A stretch of 61,776 bases of DNA from Aquibium sp. ELW1220. GTDB lineage: Bacteria; Pseudomonadota; Alphaproteobacteria; Rhizobiales; Rhizobiaceae. The DNA lies in NCBI RefSeq assembly GCF_030398385.1, contig NZ_JAOAOQ010000034.1:1-61776 (forward strand), in the 5' to 3' direction. Shown here piece after piece: positions 50,322-59,697 of this stretch. The position numbers were made by a program, and so were the translations under genes. The notes beneath the pieces were generated by a model that saw only the letters and a program-made list of their open reading frames with translations, was not told the origin of the DNA and did no database searches. The stretch's first letter is position 1. Every line of letters begins with the position of its first letter.

Positions 50322-50555
50322 ATGCTGCAATCCATCCTGAAATACGTCCTTCCTCGCTCCCTCACCTGGTGGGTCGGCGCCGCATCGCTCGCTACCGGCA
50401 CTGGTCAGATCATCGCACCGTACGCCACGGCACTCGGACAGGTCGGAGAGATCATCTCCATGCTGAACGGGGCTGGCAGCGCTCCCACGCCCGCCACGCT
50501 GATCGTGCTCGGACTTGGCCTGATCGGGCTGCGCAGGAAGCTGAAGCAGGGCTGA
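50322..50555 (+). CDS. Holin-like small membrane protein
   Basis: A 77-residue protein with two hydrophobic segments: about residues 13-35 (LTWWVGAASLATGTGQIIAPY) and 57-70 (ATLIVLGLGLIGL), and a basic C-terminal RRKLKQG. The size and its place between endolysin and XhlA-like genes are those of a holin. Its 3' two-thirds is repeated at 54317-54450. It overlaps the next gene by one base. Confidence 0.7.
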   Translation: MLQSILKYVLPRSLTWWVGAASLATGTGQIIAPYATALGQVGEIISMLNGAGSAPTPATLIVLGLGLIGLRRKLKQG

Positions 50556-50836
50556 TGGCCGACATCGATGAAAACCGCCTCGACCGCATTGAGACCAAGC
50601 TCGACAAGATGGCCGAGGCGCTTGTCGTGCTGGTGCGCATCGAGGAGCGCACCAGCACACTCTTCAAACGTCTCGATGCCAGCGACGCGCGGATGAACGG
50701 CATTTCCACGCGCGTCACCGATCTGGAGAAGACCAGCGACCGGCGCGGTGTGACGTTCGGGCTGGTCGACCGGCTGTTCTGGATCGCGGTCACCGCCGCC
50801 GTCGGCATCGGCGCCTGGTGGTTACGGGGAGGGTGA
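50555..50836 (+). CDS. XhlA-like lysis protein (copy 1)
   Basis: A 93-residue protein: an N-terminal coiled coil (DRIETKLDKMAEALVVLVRIEE, then RLDASDARMNGISTRVTDLEKT) and one C-terminal membrane helix (LFWIAVTAAVGIGAWWL). The coiled coil plus a single C-terminal helix resembles the haemolysin XhlA type of lysis accessory protein. A second, nearly identical copy lies at 54450-54731 and a decayed third near 54955. Confidence 0.75.
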   Translation: MADIDENRLDRIETKLDKMAEALVVLVRIEERTSTLFKRLDASDARMNGISTRVTDLEKTSDRRGVTFGLVDRLFWIAVTAAVGIGAWWLRGG

Positions 50837-50899
50837 AGCGACATCTGTGACCCGGCACAGGAGGTTGCAGCAGAGATAATCCGCTTAAGATTACGTGCC

Positions 50900-50928
50900 T
50901 TGAAACCCCCATCAGTATCATCGACAAT
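50900..50928 (+). promoter_or_regulatory. Possible promoter of the caspase gene
   Basis: TTGAAA at 50900-50905 and GACAAT at 50923-50928 with 17 bp between them, about 90 bp before the caspase start, in a 182-bp gap without other genes. The -35 is good, the -10 only fair. Independent expression of this cargo gene would be expected. Confidence 0.35.
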
Positions 50929-51018
50929 CAACATGTCAGGCTCGTCACCGTAGCCGTCCGACAAACTCGGCACGCCATTGAGGTTGGTGCCCGTTCCGAA
51001 CGATACGGAGTGAACGAT

Positions 51019-54000
51019 ATGTCGCTGATTTTCCGTTTGCTCTTATCGATGTTCCTGACCGCCGCGGTCGCATCTACGGCTCTAGCCGATGGCGCATGCA
51101 CGCTGGCTTCCGATCCGGCAACGGGGGCTGACTTTGTCACTGCCGAGGCTGAAGAACCCGTCGCCGGAAGCGATTTTGTGTTGACATGGGAAAGGCCGCT
51201 ACTCGAGGCTGGCGCTTGCGAAGGCGCCGTCTGGCTCGTTCTGGCAACCCCAAACGAGGCCCGATTCTCGGGCGATGGCTTCATGGCGTTAGCGAGCGGA
51301 GAACCGGCGCCGCAAGAGCTGGGATTTGCTGCCGACCGCATGCGTCTGTTCATTCCGCTTCATGCGGTGGACGATGACCACGGGACGATCACGATCGGCC
51401 CTTTCGTCATCGGTTCGTTCGAAATTGATTGGGCACTCTTCCATCAATCCGAAGCGGAACGTGCGGCGCGGATCAGCCCGATCATGATTGCCGAAGGACG
51501 TCTTGATCTGGAAGTGGAGCCCGGACGGCCGAGGGTCGTTGTGCAGGACCTGTTTTCGACACAGACTCCGCTGGAGCGGATACGCAGCAACTCCGGTCGC
51601 TTCATTCTCGAAGTGTTCGACGGGCATTACCGGGTCAATGACGCGCTCAGTGGCGCCCTCATTCATGCCGGTTATGGGAACGAACCGAACTTCTCCCCGA
51701 CATCACGGTTTCTTCACGTTCTCGGCCAGGGGATCGATCTGGGGCTCGAAGTCCCTGTCTTTGACGACTTGACCGTTATCGACCTGTTTTCGGAGCAAGT
51801 GGTTCTACGCACTGCGACGCCAGGGCGAGAGCTCTTGAAGTCGCTGCACTGGTCGCCGGGTGACAGCTTCCTGGCGATTTCGGCCGCCACCTGGGGCGAG
51901 ATCGGCTTCAAGGAGATGCTAACGGATCGCTCTATCGTGTTTCACGGTGTTACCTTTGCGCGCCAGAACACCGCAGAGGAGACCGGGTTCGTGGACATAG
52001 ATCCCGACGCGGCCACCGCGCGCATGGGGCACGGGCGTTTGGGCGAGGGCTTGTTCGCGCCGCCGCTGAAACTCAGTCTCGTCGGCCAGAAGAACACCCA
52101 GCCTTTTCGGTCGGAGGCTGATCCGTCGATACCCGAAGGCTGGCGCATGGATCTTGGCAGCGCTAACGGACGGAGTTGGAGACACCATGCCGAATGGCTC
52201 GATGGGCCTGTGCGTGGTGATGTGGTCTCACATGAACTACTGGGCGATGGGGTTCCACGCCGGGATCCCTTCGGCGATGCAGATCGACGGGGCGCGGTTT
52301 CATTGTTTCGGCCCCGCTCGGGTGCGCAAAGCGACAGCCGTTTCGTGGCGCGCATGGCAGATGTCGGCATCGACGTTGCGCTGGTGAGCGACTATCGCCG
52401 ATCAGTCCTGGGTGCCCCCGGCGATGATGTTTCCAGTCTCCTGCGGTTCGATCCGGCTGAGCCCTTGGTCGAGGCAGGCTTCATTGAGCCGCAGTCGGCC
52501 GATACTGTGAGATTCTCGTTCATCGACGCCTATCTCACCCATGATCCGAATTCGTTGGAGTGTTGGTCCTCGGAGGTGCGGAGCTGGGCGTTTGCGTCAG
52601 TCGGTGCCGTCGAACAGTTCATCCAGATCCTTTGCATCGAGGGTTCGGCTTCCGTGAAATCCGGAAGCCTTTCGCGGACGCGTTTAATAGGCGGCGACGC
52701 GGAAACGGAGATCCTCGTCGGCACCTACATGCGCGATGCCGGGCTCGTCGACATGGCGGGAAAGTCGGTGACCTTTGACGTTTCGAACGAGGTGCAGATA
52801 TTCCGTCTTGCCGGCGGCTTGAGCGCCATCGTGTCTCGGGACGGTGCAATGGTTGTCCTGGAAGCGGAGCGCGCGCGAGTAGTGGGACAGATCCAGCGCG
52901 AGGGGTTCCACGATCAGATCGTCCTCGTTTCGCTCACCGCCGACCGCCGCCATCTCGTTGTTGCGGAGATCAACGGCCGATTTCAGATTTTTCCGACAGG
53001 GGGTGGCGATCCCGTTCTGGAAGGTCGTTACCTGGACGACGAGATCGTCATCTTCGATCGCGATTTCCAGTTTGACGGCACTCCGGAGGGAGCCCGCCAT
53101 GCCCATCTGAAATTTTATGGTGACCGGTATCTCTATACGCTCGATCAGTTCGCTGATCGGCTCCGACGTCCAGGCCTGATGCCATCACGTCTCACCACAT
53201 CTGGAGAGGCTGCCAACCCGTCGCCTGGTAAAGCACCCTTTTCCGTTCCGCTTCCGCCGCGGATCGAACATGTCGGCGGCGGACTCGGCGATGCGGTATA
53301 CCCGGGCGAAACTGAATTGCGGGTACGTGTTCATGCAAGGAACGGTCTGCGTTCCATCGTCCTCTATAGGGACGGCATCGCCATCGAAGAAAGAGAGGGC
53401 GACGGTGAAGACCTTTCCGAACTGGCGTTCGAACTGAAGCCGCTTCCTGAAACGCGAAGCTTCGCCTTGCTTGCAACCGACAGCGATGGGGTCAGGAGTC
53501 AAGCCTGGGTTGAATCAACGTCACGACCGCCTGGGCCTCGGCCAAGTGGCCGTTTGGTGGTGGTGGCACTGGGAACGGATCGTTACGACGATCCGGCAAT
53601 CCCCGACCTGCGCTATGCTGTGAGTGATGCCCGTTCCATGGTCGAGCGCCTGGGAACCGCGAAATCCCCTTACTACAATTCAATCGAGACTTACCTCGTC
53701 GCTGATGCAGTCGACCTGGATGGAGAAATCCGGAACAGACTTCATACGCTCGTCACAGACTTGTCCGATCGGGACACGCTTTTCCTTCACATCGCTGGCC
53801 ATGGTGTGCTCGGATCCGACGGTCAACTCTACCTCGCCGGTCGCCGTTCCCGGTTCGCTGATCTCTCCGGCACAGCTATCGCATGGAGGGAGATCGTAGG
53901 CATACTGGAACGCAGTCGAGGCCGCGTTGTCGTCTTCCTGGATGTCTGTCATTCGGGTGCTGCCGGCGGCGCGACCAACGACGTGGCTGTCGATGATCTT

Positions 54001-54270
54001 GCCTTAGCCAGCGGTGCACCGATCGTCGTTCTGGCGGCTTCCAAAGGCAGACAGTCCAGTCTGGAAGCAGCGAGATTTGGCGGTGGCCTGTTTACCAGCG
54101 CGCTGCTGGATGTCCTCGTGGGAGAGCGGCACGGCCAGCAAGTGCCCGTTGTCCGTGATCTGTTCCAGACCTATTCAGCCCTGAAGCCGCACGTCGTTGA
54201 CGTCTCGGGTGGAAAGCAGACACCTTGGATCGCACGGAGCGGAATGGTCGGATTGATTCCGCTCTTCTGA
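51019..54270 (+). CDS. Secreted caspase-family (C14) protein, 1083 aa
   Basis: ATG 51019 is chosen because ACGGAG precedes it; a GTG three codons earlier is possible. A signal peptide (MSLIFRLLLSMFLTAAVASTALA) is followed by a large strand-rich region without a named domain, which has beta-propeller-like stretches around residues 270-330 and 600-720. The C-terminal ~230 residues are a caspase-like p20 fold: VVVALGTDRYDD, DLRYAVSDARSM, catalytic His928 in HIAGHGV and Cys977 in DVCHSGA, then VVLAASKGRQSS and FTSALLDVLVG. Both catalytic residues are intact. Secretion points to the periplasm or outside. It stands between two copies of lysis genes and is presumably cargo expressed from the prophage. 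Confidence 0.85.
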   Translation: MSLIFRLLLSMFLTAAVASTALADGACTLASDPATGADFVTAEAEEPVAGSDFVLTWERPLLEAGACEGAVWLVLATPNEARFSGDGFMALASGEPAPQELGFAADRMRLFIPLHAVDDDHGTITIGPFVIGSFEIDWALFHQSEAERAARISPIMIAEGRLDLEVEPGRPRVVVQDLFSTQTPLERIRSNSGRFILEVFDGHYRVNDALSGALIHAGYGNEPNFSPTSRFLHVLGQGIDLGLEVPVFDDLTVIDLFSEQVVLRTATPGRELLKSLHWSPGDSFLAISAATWGEIGFKEMLTDRSIVFHGVTFARQNTAEETGFVDIDPDAATARMGHGRLGEGLFAPPLKLSLVGQKNTQPFRSEADPSIPEGWRMDLGSANGRSWRHHAEWLDGPVRGDVVSHELLGDGVPRRDPFGDADRRGAVSLFRPRSGAQSDSRFVARMADVGIDVALVSDYRRSVLGAPGDDVSSLLRFDPAEPLVEAGFIEPQSADTVRFSFIDAYLTHDPNSLECWSSEVRSWAFASVGAVEQFIQILCIEGSASVKSGSLSRTRLIGGDAETEILVGTYMRDAGLVDMAGKSVTFDVSNEVQIFRLAGGLSAIVSRDGAMVVLEAERARVVGQIQREGFHDQIVLVSLTADRRHLVVAEINGRFQIFPTGGGDPVLEGRYLDDEIVIFDRDFQFDGTPEGARHAHLKFYGDRYLYTLDQFADRLRRPGLMPSRLTTSGEAANPSPGKAPFSVPLPPRIEHVGGGLGDAVYPGETELRVRVHARNGLRSIVLYRDGIAIEEREGDGEDLSELAFELKPLPETRSFALLATDSDGVRSQAWVESTSRPPGPRPSGRLVVVALGTDRYDDPAIPDLRYAVSDARSMVERLGTAKSPYYNSIETYLVADAVDLDGEIRNRLHTLVTDLSDRDTLFLHIAGHGVLGSDGQLYLAGRRSRFADLSGTAIAWREIVGILERSRGRVVVFLDVCHSGAAGGATNDVAVDDLALASGAPIVVLAASKGRQSSLEAARFGGGLFTSALLDVLVGERHGQQVPVVRDLFQTYSALKPHVVDVSGGKQTPWIARSGMVGLIPLF

Positions 54271-54316
54271 CCGCTGCTTCCCTCTGCCAGATGTGGTGAC
54301 TTTGCTGCCAGAGGGC

Positions 54317-54450
54317 ACGCCACAGCACTCGGGCAGGTCGGAGAAATCATCTCCATACTCAACGGTGCCGGCAACGCTCCTACCCCAGCCACGCTGATCG
54401 TGCTCGGGCTTGGCCTGATCGGGCTGCGCAGGAAGCTGGAGCAGGGCTGA
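54317..54450 (+). pseudogene. 5'-truncated second copy of the holin-like gene
   Basis: The bases match 50422-50555 (offset 3895), covering residues from about 34 to the end (GQVGEIISILNGAG...RRKLEQG). The first third with its start and first membrane segment is missing, so it is not functional. It begins the 415-bp direct repeat shared with 50422-50836. Confidence 0.85.
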
Positions 54451-54731
54451 TGGCCGACATCGATGAAACCCGCCTCGACCGCATCGAGACGAAGCTCGAC
54501 AAGATGGCCGAGGCGCTCATCGTACTGGTGCGTATCGAGGAGCGCACCAGCACACTCTTCAAACGTCTCGACGCCAGCGACGCGCGCATGAGCGGCATAT
54601 CCACGCGGCTCACCGATCTTGAGAAGACCAGCGACCGCCGCGGCGTGACGTTCGGCCTGGTTGATCGGCTGTTCTGGATTGCGGTCACCGCGGCCGTCGG
54701 CATCGGTGCCTGGTGGCTGAGGGGAGGGTGA
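54450..54731 (+). CDS. XhlA-like lysis protein (copy 2)
   Basis: A 93-residue protein differing from copy 1 in only about four residues (N to T, V to I, N to S, V to L), with the coiled coil and C-terminal membrane helix intact. The duplication with the holin fragment covers 54317-54731 versus 50422-50836 at a constant offset of 3895. With the start codon kept (TGATG after the holin remnant), it may still be made, although its upstream partner is broken. The caspase gene lies between the two copies. Confidence 0.8.
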   Translation: MADIDETRLDRIETKLDKMAEALIVLVRIEERTSTLFKRLDASDARMSGISTRLTDLEKTSDRRGVTFGLVDRLFWIAVTAAVGIGAWWLRGG

Positions 54732-54954
54732 CGTGGAAAGGCAGTGACGGGCTGAGGGGCATGGCTTAAGGCGCAGGGCGTCTCGACTGCCTGCCGCGCG
54801 CCTCGGCCCGTCACGACCATCTTCACCATGTCAAAGATCGGGCTGCGAGGCGGAGACGAGAAAAACGCTATCACACTCGGTGCCAAAAGTCGTTTGCGGA
54901 AATGGGCGAGATTGTGGACCTCGCAATCCCTGCCGACGTCTGTGCCTTCTTCGA

Positions 54955-55060
54955 GGGGTTGAACGGCATATCCACCTGCGTCAATGATCTCGAGAAAACC
55001 AGTAGGCGGTGCGGGCTGACATTCTGTGTGGTTGACCGGTCCTCTGGATCGCAGTCGAGC
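54955..55060 (+). pseudogene. Decayed third copy of the XhlA-like gene
   Basis: GAACGGCATATCCACCTGCG at 54961 aligns with GAACGGCATTTCCACGCGCG at 50695, and CTGGATCGCAGTC near 55044 with CTGGATCGCGGTC at 50779. The frame is recognisable as NGIST-V-DLEKTS-R-G-TF-VDR, with substitutions and a one-base deletion. No other gene is found in 54732-55114. It borders the stop of brxL. Confidence 0.75.
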
Positions 55061-55114
55061 AGAAAAATGTTGTTCGAGCGGGGTTTCATCAAAGCTGTCG
55101 AAAAGCAAATACGA

Positions 55115-57184
55115 TCACAGGGCTGCCGCTCCTTCTTGCAGGTAGGTCACCTCGAAAGCCTTCACTTGCCGGAATCGTTGATGCCTGTTGGCCGGGCTAA
55201 ACCCGTTGTTCAGGTCTGCCCTCTGGAACACGTCGAGGCCCCGGTCGAGCAGAATCTTCCAGCCAGTGTCTGTCACGAGGTGCCGGGCGTGGATCGTGCT
55301 CGTCTCGTCAAAGGCCCAGCTGAACTCCACGCCCAGGGGTACGACCCCATCCCGGATCTGCTCAAGATAGCCCGTCTGGCGCTCGATGTCGTCCGGGTCT
55401 GGGGCGGTGATGAGCCGGAACTGAACGTCCTCACCATCCGGCTTGCGCAGCGCCACGACCTCGAGAAGTTCCATCAGGTTGCGCATCTGGTGATAGACTC
55501 GGATGTAGGGGTCCGTGAGCGTGATCACCCCCGCTCCGTCGAGCCAAGGCCCGAGAAGTGCGTCGAAGCTGACACCCTTCTGGTTCTCCGCGAATGTGAC
55601 GTGACCGGGCGCGGGACCGCGCGGGACGTCCCGGACCGGCGCGGAAGCGGGCGCGCCCGAATCCAAGTTGGTCGAGTCCGGCTCGATTACCGCCTCGCCC
55701 ACCTCCTCGACGTTCCGGCGGTGATACCAGCGCGGGTGCTCACGCTCCTCGAGGGTCTGCACCTTCGTCACCCGACCCGTCTTGTCTGCGAAGTTGAACT
55801 CGACCTCCGGGTAGGTGCTGTCGATCCGCATCAACTGGTCCTTGACGCGTTTTCGCCCCTCTATCGCGAGGGTCAGCAGCTCCCGAATTTCATCCGGGGT
55901 TGCGCCCCCGTCCGGGAAAAGAAGCTTCATCAGGCCTGAGAAGGTCTTCTGCACCCCGTCCCGGTCCCGGGTCGAGATGGAAGCGTCCAGCGTGAATAGG
56001 TCCCGGTAGTCCAAGGATCGGTCCTGCCCGCGCATGTGGCGCAGCACCTCTGCTAGGTAGTCCACGATGAACCCGTAGCCGGTTGCGAACATCTCTCCCC
56101 GGATCACGTCGATCTCCCAGCCTGGAAGGTAGGCGTGAAGCCGGTCGATGAAGGCGCTATCGTAATACTTCTCAGGCAGCTCCTCGAACAGGTCCGTACG
56201 CTTGAGCATGTACGCAACGGAGTGCTTGGTGTTCCCGATGAACGCCATCGATGCCTCCGCCCCGAGCGTCTCGACCCCGCGCGAGAAGGACTTGTTCGCC
56301 AGGTAGTTCTTCATGATGTCGACGAGTGCCTTGTCGACCTTCTTCTGCCGGCCGGCGAACTCGTCGAAGGCGATCGTGTCCCAGTAGCCGACCAGCCCAA
56401 TCTTCCCGCTCGCGTTGCTCACGAACAGCTTCGGGACGGTCACCTCGCCCCCGGAGATCAGGATCCCGTGCGGGGAGAACTCGGAGAAGATGTGCGACTT
56501 GCCGGTCCCTTTTGGGCCAAGCTCGATCAGGTTGTAGTTCCGCTCCACATAGGGGATCAGCCGCAATAGCTGGAGGAGCTTGCTGCGCCGGCCGAACGCG
56601 TCCGGGTCGAACCCGATTGTCTGGATCAGGAGGTCAATCCACTCCTCCGTCGTGAACTTTGCCCGCCCGGCCAAGTACGCGTCGAAGTCGAAGCTGGACA
56701 TCTGGATCGGCTTAACCCCCGCGAGAACCCAAGGGACCGAATTCGCCTCCTCCTTGTGATCGTATTCGAGGTCCGCGATCGACCAGACCCCGGAGACGAG
56801 CATCTTCTGGTTCTTCTTGACCGTGTCGCTGTCCACCAGGACCTTCTTGATCCCAAGGTTGGCAAAACTGGCCTCATAGGAGTCAGTTTTCTCGTTAAGC
56901 GCGACCGACACCTTGTCTATGACCTTACCGCGCCCCTTCTCGCGGATGTTCGACCGGATCAGGCCCGCCTCGTTGCGGTGCACGTAGTGCCGGTGCAGGA
57001 TCTCCTTTACGGTCTCGATGCCGGTCTGAATCGAGGCCTCGTCGTCGGTGGCGCAGTATTGGCCGAGCAGATACTCCAAAACATAGGTCGGCACGATGGC
57101 GTTGCCCTTGACCGCCTTCACCAGGTCCTTTCGGACCACGAAACCCGCGAAATGCTCGTTGATCTTGTCGTCGAGGTCACTCAT
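55115..57184 (-). CDS. brxL: BREX protein BrxL (Lon-like AAA+)
   Basis: A 689-residue protein with the length and motifs of BrxL: Walker A GPKGTGKS at residues 223-230, Walker B-like FDEF at 273-276, and MAFIGNTKHSVAYMLK and DRLHAYLPGWEI segments conserved in this family. BrxL is annotated Lon-protease-like and is the distal gene of type I BREX operons. Here it follows pglZ with an 11-bp gap, all reading leftward. Codon use differs somewhat from the phage genes, in keeping with horizontal origin. Its stop abuts the decayed lysis-gene copy. Confidence 0.95.
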   Translation of the reverse strand: MSDLDDKINEHFAGFVVRKDLVKAVKGNAIVPTYVLEYLLGQYCATDDEASIQTGIETVKEILHRHYVHRNEAGLIRSNIREKGRGKVIDKVSVALNEKTDSYEASFANLGIKKVLVDSDTVKKNQKMLVSGVWSIADLEYDHKEEANSVPWVLAGVKPIQMSSFDFDAYLAGRAKFTTEEWIDLLIQTIGFDPDAFGRRSKLLQLLRLIPYVERNYNLIELGPKGTGKSHIFSEFSPHGILISGGEVTVPKLFVSNASGKIGLVGYWDTIAFDEFAGRQKKVDKALVDIMKNYLANKSFSRGVETLGAEASMAFIGNTKHSVAYMLKRTDLFEELPEKYYDSAFIDRLHAYLPGWEIDVIRGEMFATGYGFIVDYLAEVLRHMRGQDRSLDYRDLFTLDASISTRDRDGVQKTFSGLMKLLFPDGGATPDEIRELLTLAIEGRKRVKDQLMRIDSTYPEVEFNFADKTGRVTKVQTLEEREHPRWYHRRNVEEVGEAVIEPDSTNLDSGAPASAPVRDVPRGPAPGHVTFAENQKGVSFDALLGPWLDGAGVITLTDPYIRVYHQMRNLMELLEVVALRKPDGEDVQFRLITAPDPDDIERQTGYLEQIRDGVVPLGVEFSWAFDETSTIHARHLVTDTGWKILLDRGLDVFQRADLNNGFSPANRHQRFRQVKAFEVTYLQEGAAAL

Positions 57185-57195
57185 CCGCAGGCTCC

Positions 57196-59697
57196 TCAGA
57201 AATCAAAGTCGGTGGTCATGCCGCGCCGCAGCTGGAAGCGGTGGGTGGCATAATCCTGGTAATGGCTGGTCTTACCGACCCGTTCACGCAGCTTCAGGAT
57301 GACATCCTGGTTGTTAAACCGGTCGGCCTCCCGCGAGAGGAGGAACTTGCGAGGCATTTCCCTCTCGCGGGCATTGTCGGACCGGAAATCGAACAGCAGT
57401 GTGTACTCGTCGGAAATGAGCGTGCCATCGGTCGCATAGATGCCCGCCAGAAGCTCCCGAGGCCGCATCTTCTCGGAGACGGACTGGGTCTGATAGAGCA
57501 TCACCGCTGTCTGGCCGGAGGAGATCAGGCTACGGCCCGTGACGAAGATCTGCACGTCGACCTGGCCGATATCGGTCTCGCGTTGCTTGCCGACCCGAAT
57601 GACCGGGATGACCACTTCCTGCAAACTGGCGCCGCCATGCACGAAACGGCTGCCGGCGCCCTTCACGCGCATGCGGTTGATCGAATTTGGGATCAGGACA
57701 TCCAGGCCACCGGAAAGGCCCAGTCCAGCTGCGCCAAAGTGCTTCATACCCGGTGTGGGCTCGAGCCCGCGGCCAATCACAAACCGCCGGTTACGGAAGA
57801 GAATCTCGGCGCCCTTCGGATCGGCGATTGCGAAATCGCTCTCGTCGAGAGCGCGATGCTGATACAGAAACCCGTGATCCGCGGTGATCAGGATGTTGGA
57901 GAAATTGGCCGAAGTCAGCTTGCGGACGAGCTTCGTCAGATCCTCGATGGCATCCTCGGCCGCTTCGGGCAGCTTGTCTTCCGTTTGCAGCTTGTCGCCG
58001 ATGGCGTCGATGCGGTTGTGGTACACGTAGACGATGTGGTGATCGCGGAAGAGCGCTTTCCCATCCTCGGTGCGCATGTTCATCACGTCTTCGGACTTCA
58101 GCGCCTTGGCGCTGTCACCCTTCCGCCCTGCGGCGAGCAGTTTCTCCCGCGCAGCAAGCCCCTTGGTATTCTCCCCGTTCGAGATGACATCGCCGCTACC
58201 ATCGTCGGCCAAGGCGAGCGCGCTGTGTGGCAGGAGCGCCGCCATGCCGAGCTGGGTATAGCTGGGCAGCGAACTGATCATGGGCTTCAGCTCGGCATCG
58301 AAGCGATCCAGAGCGCGGATCCGGCGCAGGCATTCCTCGCCCACTTCAAAGCGGAGCGCGTCCGAAATGATCACGGCGACCTTCTGGTCCTTGCGCCGGT
58401 ACTCGGCGGCCTGCTCCTTATAGAAACTGGCCTGCGATGCGAAGCCGGGGATCTTCCACTCGCCGAGGCCAGCGATCTGATCCTGCCAGGCGTCGTTCAG
58501 GGCCAGGACGAAGCTGTTCGTGTAGCGGTTCTCGACGGACGCGTAGAGGTCGGCCAGCAGGGACGCCTGACCGCTCTTCTGCATGTGGTAGATGAACTTG
58601 CGGTACAGCTGATCCAGCCGATACCAGCTGGTCACATAGCGTTGCACGCCCTCAGCAGGGCTGGTCATCCCCAGGTTCGCCTCTGCAAGCGCCTGCTGGA
58701 ACTCGGTGGCGTAACCGATCGCCTGATAGATGTCCGCGTAGGTCGGATACCAATGGCTTTGCCGCCGTTCGCGCACCCAGTTCAGCACTTCCGGCGCGCT
58801 GACAGACTGGGCTGCCATCGCGCGGACGATCTCGCGGATGATCTGGCGGTCGATCTCCTCGAAATGATCGATACCGACCAGGGTACGAAAATCACGGGTC
58901 GAGAGATCGGCTGGGATCTTCAGCAAGTCCTGATACCGTGCCGACAGGGCCTCGAAGGCCTCCGCCCAATGGCGGTTGTTCTTCCAGCGGCGGAAGACCA
59001 ACAGCGCCTCGGCGTTCAACGCCCCGTCCTCCCCAAGAACGCGCGCATAGGCCGACTGGAACAGCGCGATGGCGAAGTCCTCGAAATCCGGCTCATCGGG
59101 CTTGTAGCCATAGGCCTGGCCGAGCTGCTTCCAGAGGAAATCCGTCAGTCCCGAGCGCTCGCTCAGCCTCAGGGCGTCATCCTTGCCCACGGCAAGCTCG
59201 CCCAGCAGCGCCTCGATCACCGTGTCCAGCCCGCCCTCGGTGCCCGTGCAGACGGCCAGCATCCGCAGGCGCATCTGGGTCTGGGTGTCGGAGGCCTGCA
59301 TCAGCCGCTTCAACGCTTCGACACGGGCCTTGGCGCGGAAGAACTCGATGTGCGCGCGCACCACGTTCTCGAACTGCAGCGGCAGGCCCAGCTCGGCCAG
59401 CCAGATCGCCGCCTGGTCTGCCTTGAACACGGCCGAGGCCAGCTGCAGGTCCAGCAGCCAGTTGTCCACCATCTCGGGCTCGGGGCCGTCCTTGAACAGC
59501 AGGAACCGGGCCTTTGGTTCCTGCCGCAGGATCCGGTACTTCAGCCCGAATTCGTTGTTCGCGATCTCCAGCTTGGTCACGCCGGGCAGATCGACCGCCT
59601 CGAACTCCGCCCGCATGTCGCGGTCGGCGTCGTACCAGAAGACGATCCGGTGCTCCTCGAACAGCTGCCGCAGGCTTGCGGCGATGCGGTCACTCAT
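57196..59697 (-). CDS. pglZ: BREX phosphatase-like protein PglZ
   Basis: An 833-residue type A PglZ. The alkaline-phosphatase-like core has Asp446 in VAVIISDALRFEVGEE and Asp607-His608 in ILITADHGFLYQ. The N-terminal part starts MSDRIAASLRQLFEEHRIVFWYD, the usual PglZ start. PglZ is essential for BREX, although its exact reaction is unsettled. Its start overlaps the pglX stop by eight bases and brxL follows 11 bases after its stop, giving the type I order pglX-pglZ-brxL. Confidence 0.96.
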   Translation of the reverse strand: MSDRIAASLRQLFEEHRIVFWYDADRDMRAEFEAVDLPGVTKLEIANNEFGLKYRILRQEPKARFLLFKDGPEPEMVDNWLLDLQLASAVFKADQAAIWLAELGLPLQFENVVRAHIEFFRAKARVEALKRLMQASDTQTQMRLRMLAVCTGTEGGLDTVIEALLGELAVGKDDALRLSERSGLTDFLWKQLGQAYGYKPDEPDFEDFAIALFQSAYARVLGEDGALNAEALLVFRRWKNNRHWAEAFEALSARYQDLLKIPADLSTRDFRTLVGIDHFEEIDRQIIREIVRAMAAQSVSAPEVLNWVRERRQSHWYPTYADIYQAIGYATEFQQALAEANLGMTSPAEGVQRYVTSWYRLDQLYRKFIYHMQKSGQASLLADLYASVENRYTNSFVLALNDAWQDQIAGLGEWKIPGFASQASFYKEQAAEYRRKDQKVAVIISDALRFEVGEECLRRIRALDRFDAELKPMISSLPSYTQLGMAALLPHSALALADDGSGDVISNGENTKGLAAREKLLAAGRKGDSAKALKSEDVMNMRTEDGKALFRDHHIVYVYHNRIDAIGDKLQTEDKLPEAAEDAIEDLTKLVRKLTSANFSNILITADHGFLYQHRALDESDFAIADPKGAEILFRNRRFVIGRGLEPTPGMKHFGAAGLGLSGGLDVLIPNSINRMRVKGAGSRFVHGGASLQEVVIPVIRVGKQRETDIGQVDVQIFVTGRSLISSGQTAVMLYQTQSVSEKMRPRELLAGIYATDGTLISDEYTLLFDFRSDNAREREMPRKFLLSREADRFNNQDVILKLRERVGKTSHYQDYATHRFQLRRGMTTDFDF

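Noticed and set aside
54902-55939. A 345-codon plus-strand frame over the brxL 3' end
   Set aside because: It is mostly antisense to brxL; its start only traverses the decayed lysis-gene copy.
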